A stretch of DNA of 64,000 nucleotides from Circinella minor. Taxonomy: Eukaryota > Mucoromycota > Mucoromycetes > Mucorales > Lichtheimiaceae. A model generated the notes under the pieces. That model was not told the DNA's origin, did no database searches, and saw only the letters and a program-made list of their open reading frames with translations. The translations under genes and the position numbers were made by a program. The DNA is taken from positions 1 through 64,000 of the forward strand of contig JAEPRB010000017.1 in the NCBI GenBank assembly GCA_016758965.1, written 5' to 3'. Position 1 is the stretch's first letter. Each line of letters opens with the position of its first letter. Shown piece by piece: positions 61,901 to 64,000 of the stretch.

Positions 61901-62499
61901 AGAGAGAGTTGAGGTAAAGGTTAATATAAAACATCCGTTCTTTGTTATTACTGGTAAACTGCTACATGAGAACAACAGAACATACAATGAATCTTTTTGG
62001 CCAAATTCGTAATTGTTTTACGTGCAGCATTTGGCACTGAATTATCCATTCCAATAACTGGCAAGTTAATCAAATTTATTTGAAATAATTCATCGCGGAT
62101 CGATCGGATAAGGTCTACGTTTTTACTCTTTTTTGATGGGCCAAAATCAAATTTGCGCCAATTATGAGCGATGCGATAGGTATAAGTTGCACGTAAAATA
62201 TGATAAACAGGTGAATCGATAGTTAACGGTTGATTTGGTTCGACTTTGAAGAGTTTTGCGGGTATTCGTAAAGGAGCATTATTGGGTCGGATGTTGCTTA
62301 TGCCTAAAAAGTCTTGCTGAAACTGTTGAAGGTGCCCAATGAGAATAGAAAGATCGCGCGCTTCAAAGGTAAGATCGGGCTGTTGATGTTGTAATTCGGA
62401 TAGAAGAGGTTCTTTGATGGATTCAAAGGATGTAATTATGTTGATCTGTTCATAAAATTGAAGAACGTTGGCGTCCTTGGCTTTTCTCGCCAGTGCCAT
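58995..62499 (-). CDS. SWI/SNF-family subunit SMARCC/Swi3/Rsc8-like, 1069 aa
   Basis: Four exons on minus: 61986-62499, 60746-61867, 60368-60663, 58995-60272. Domains in order: an N-terminal SMARCC module (residues about 1-300: THILHGPLHEYD, LVHWWYFPDSYDSWLP, GAWHISTRWLQDS), resembling the MarR/BRCT/chromo region of animal SMARCC1/2; a long acidic low-complexity linker (about 300-545); SWIRM (about 550-645: PDWFNMSSISDVEKVALPEF, YRNFMIETYRKNPSYYLT, FLEHVGLINYLVDP); a zinc finger of ZZ type (CSNCHEDC...LCVGC, about 717-745); SANT (WSKEEILRLLEAVDQFDEDW, about 773-820); and a C-terminal helical region for dimerisation. It is a scaffold of SWI/SNF or RSC remodelling complexes in the nucleus. The C-terminus is Thr/Asn/Ser-rich. 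Confidence 0.93.
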
Positions 62500-62595
62500 A
62501 TTTTATTTTATTTTATTTTGAAGCCGCTGATATGGAATAATGTGTATTTCAAATTAAAAGCAGTTTTGTCCTAAAACCGACACAGCACTGAGTTT

Positions 62596-62789
62596 ATTTT
62601 CAATTTTTTTAGGTCGTCACGACGATAGAATAATCAATAATTTGTTGTCGCGTTCTTTACTGGCAGATGGTCGTCTGGTTTTTATGGCAATAGCAGTATT
62701 TATTAGATTTCACACAAGAAACAGTTATAAGCGATATTTTGACACTATACTCAACCTCAAATATCCGGAAGAAAATATCAAAAGTATCC
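62596..62789 (+). pseudogene. Possible orphan exon or gene fragment
   Basis: After a TTTTTTAG acceptor-like site one frame stays open with protein character (LLSRSLLADGRLVFMAIAVF, NSYKRYFDTILNLKYPEENI) until about 62789. The second block faintly recalls the Anp1/Mnn9 mannosyltransferase opening (YFDxLxxLxYP), but no donor motif, glycosyltransferase DxD or neighbouring exon was found, and the transposon relic lies 48 bp further on. Probably a fragment. Confidence 0.25.
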
Positions 62790-62837
62790 TTGTACGTAAT
62801 GTAATAACCCACATAATCTTTTAGCTTCAATTATATT

Positions 62838-63262
62838 AGGGAAATATTGCTATGGACACCCGTAATATCAACTCTTACGGACACCCTACTTTTATATTTT
62901 TTCAAAGGCACACAACAATCTGATATACTTACATTGTATCCAACCATTTATACACTCTCTATATAATTATTATCGTTATATAACTTAAAGATTTTTATGA
63001 AACTTATATTAGCAGCTCAACTTTTTATGATAACAATCTATATTTCTTATCTTTTCTCACTCTATCATTATGTACACAGCTGGGAGTTGTAGCCCTACTT
63101 ATAAACAAGGAATAATGTATACTTTTAATGTTACATATGAGCGGTCAAATAAGCGCTATTGGTGATGATAACGCTGTTGCTATAATTTAAATATGGTCTA
63201 AGAACTTATTTGATAACTTTCTATTTGTGGGTTGTCCGTGAGCCGAAATATGGGGTATCCCT
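62838..63262. mobile_element. Diverged, damaged copy 2 of the MITE-like transposon, about 425 bp
   Basis: Reverse-complemented relative to the element at 31694-32151 and alignable along its length by eye, with shared blocks such as ACACAACAA, CCATTTATACACT, TGTTACATATGAGCGGTCAA and GGTCTAAGAACTTATTTGATAAC. Its left end (AGGGAAATATTGCTATGGACACCC) has point changes and small insertions; the right end has lost about ten bases, leaving GGGGTATCCCT. The flanks TTATATT and TATTATT agree at only five of seven positions, as expected for an old insertion. Confidence 0.85.
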
Positions 63263-64000
63263 TATTATTAAAGACATTTTTTTTTTCAATTGAATTTTAT
63301 GCATCAGTAATAAAAAACAACCACCAATAAATCCGTTGCTTAAACACACACCCTTGTTATCTTGATTTTCACATACAATTAAAATGCAAAGGCTCTTGGT
63401 CTGTCAAGCAATCTTACGTACAGTATATGACAGAGGCAACACTTTAAGACAGGAAAACGATTGTAATAAACTTTTATGTCTGTACCAATGTTTCTCTTTG
63501 TTTTTCAAATTTCTTTCTTCCTTCTTATGCATGCATTATGATGGTGTCAAAAATATACATAAAAAAGTTCGGGGTCCATAAGAGCGCTTCTTGGCAACAA
63601 TAATAAGAGAAGACTTTTATCAGATAATAGTATATTATTAATACTAGTACAAAAGTTAACCTTTTTATCCAAACATTGTAGTTCATATCTCTTGTACCAA
63701 CGAAAAGAAGAATATGTCAAATTATCGCAGAGTCTTACATTTAGAATATTAAGAGTCATCCGCAGTTATTAATTTATACGTATATGTATGGCCAAAACTA
63801 TCCCGTGGTGATTTTCTTTTTTCTTGCTATCATCATCCCCTTTCTATTATTCCCTCTGTTTTACTGTTTTTGGCATTGTTTATAAACACAAAAAAAAAAC
63901 ATGGGTTAAAGAAATAAATAAACCATAATGCCAAGTTTAGTATAGATTTTTTATGCTTTAACTCTCCATATTCAATTTTTTCCCAAAATTGACCCGGTCC

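Larger units (their letters stand above)
62500..64000. other. Right-end region with transposon relic, no clear gene
   Basis: Upstream of SMARCC. Holds a possible exon scrap (62596-62789) and transposon copy 2 (62838-63262). Beyond that, to the edge, I see no coding sequence; the last 120 bp are AT-rich with an A9 run. Confidence 0.5.

Noticed and set aside
63384..63581. Open frame near the right edge (MQRLLVCQAILRTVYDRG...)
   Set aside because: Short, cysteine/phenylalanine-rich, no splice context or family; likely chance.
1..64000. tRNA, rRNA, snRNA, CRISPR arrays or operons
   Set aside because: No B-box with a paired cloverleaf, no rRNA blocks and no spaced repeat array were seen by eye; a tRNAscan or Rfam search would settle small RNAs.

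Overview
The window is nuclear DNA from an AT-rich fungus, most likely an early-diverging one (Mucoromycota, probably Mucorales). Nearly every gene is split by short introns (about 50-250 bp) with GT...AG ends, intergenic DNA is full of poly-A/T, polypyrimidine and TA tracts, and coding regions mostly use A/T-ending codons. The gene set mixes typical fungal genes (Ppn1-type endopolyphosphatase, Ecm33-like GPI wall protein, UapA-type purine permease, Ras with a Mucor Ras3-like effector region) with genes usually discussed in animals (CYRI/FAM49, NCS-1, neurochondrin, CINP, a full-length SMARCC). I rebuilt 22 protein-coding genes exon by exon; in each the exon phases join without a break. One further locus looks like a pseudogene. 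I see no rRNA, tRNA, CRISPR array or bacterial-style operon.

Layout. 0-5 kb: a Ty3/gypsy integrase scrap at the left edge, then about 4.6 kb of gene-free AT-rich DNA. 5-20 kb, all on +: CYRI/FAM49, a tetraspanin, a Ras GTPase, NCS-1, a chromodomain protein, RanGAP. 20-31 kb: endopolyphosphatase (-), ribosomal protein eL22 (+), a small single-pass membrane protein (+), neurochondrin (-), a short coiled-coil protein (-). 31-39 kb: a non-autonomous DNA transposon, then a purine/xanthine permease (-) divergent from a secreted zinc deaminase and a 2-oxoglutarate Fe(II) oxygenase (+). 40-53 kb: cytosolic leucyl-tRNA synthetase (-), AP-3 beta (-), the probable pseudogene (+), an Ecm33-like protein (+) tail-to-tail with a SEL1-repeat Nif1/Dsf2-like protein (-). 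54-62.5 kb: a RibD-type deaminase (+), an UNC-45/She4/Rng3 myosin chaperone (-) divergent from CINP (+), and SMARCC/Swi3 (-). The last 1.5 kb holds a possible exon scrap and a decayed second copy of the transposon.

How genes work together. CYRI, Ras, the UCS chaperone, RanGAP, AP-3 and the SEL1-repeat protein all touch actin, polarity, transport or cell-cycle control but are not physically linked as a pathway. The one neighbourhood that looks functional is permease-deaminase-dioxygenase (32.7-38.8 kb), which could take up and process a nucleobase.

Most notable points: an inferred 2-nt microexon in the Ras gene, with other very short exons in NCS-1, the UCS chaperone and the secreted deaminase; a 458-bp transposon with perfect 23-bp inverted ends, a 7-bp target duplication and four inverted copies of one 13-mer, plus a second diverged copy; and a chromodomain protein whose C-terminal half I cannot place.
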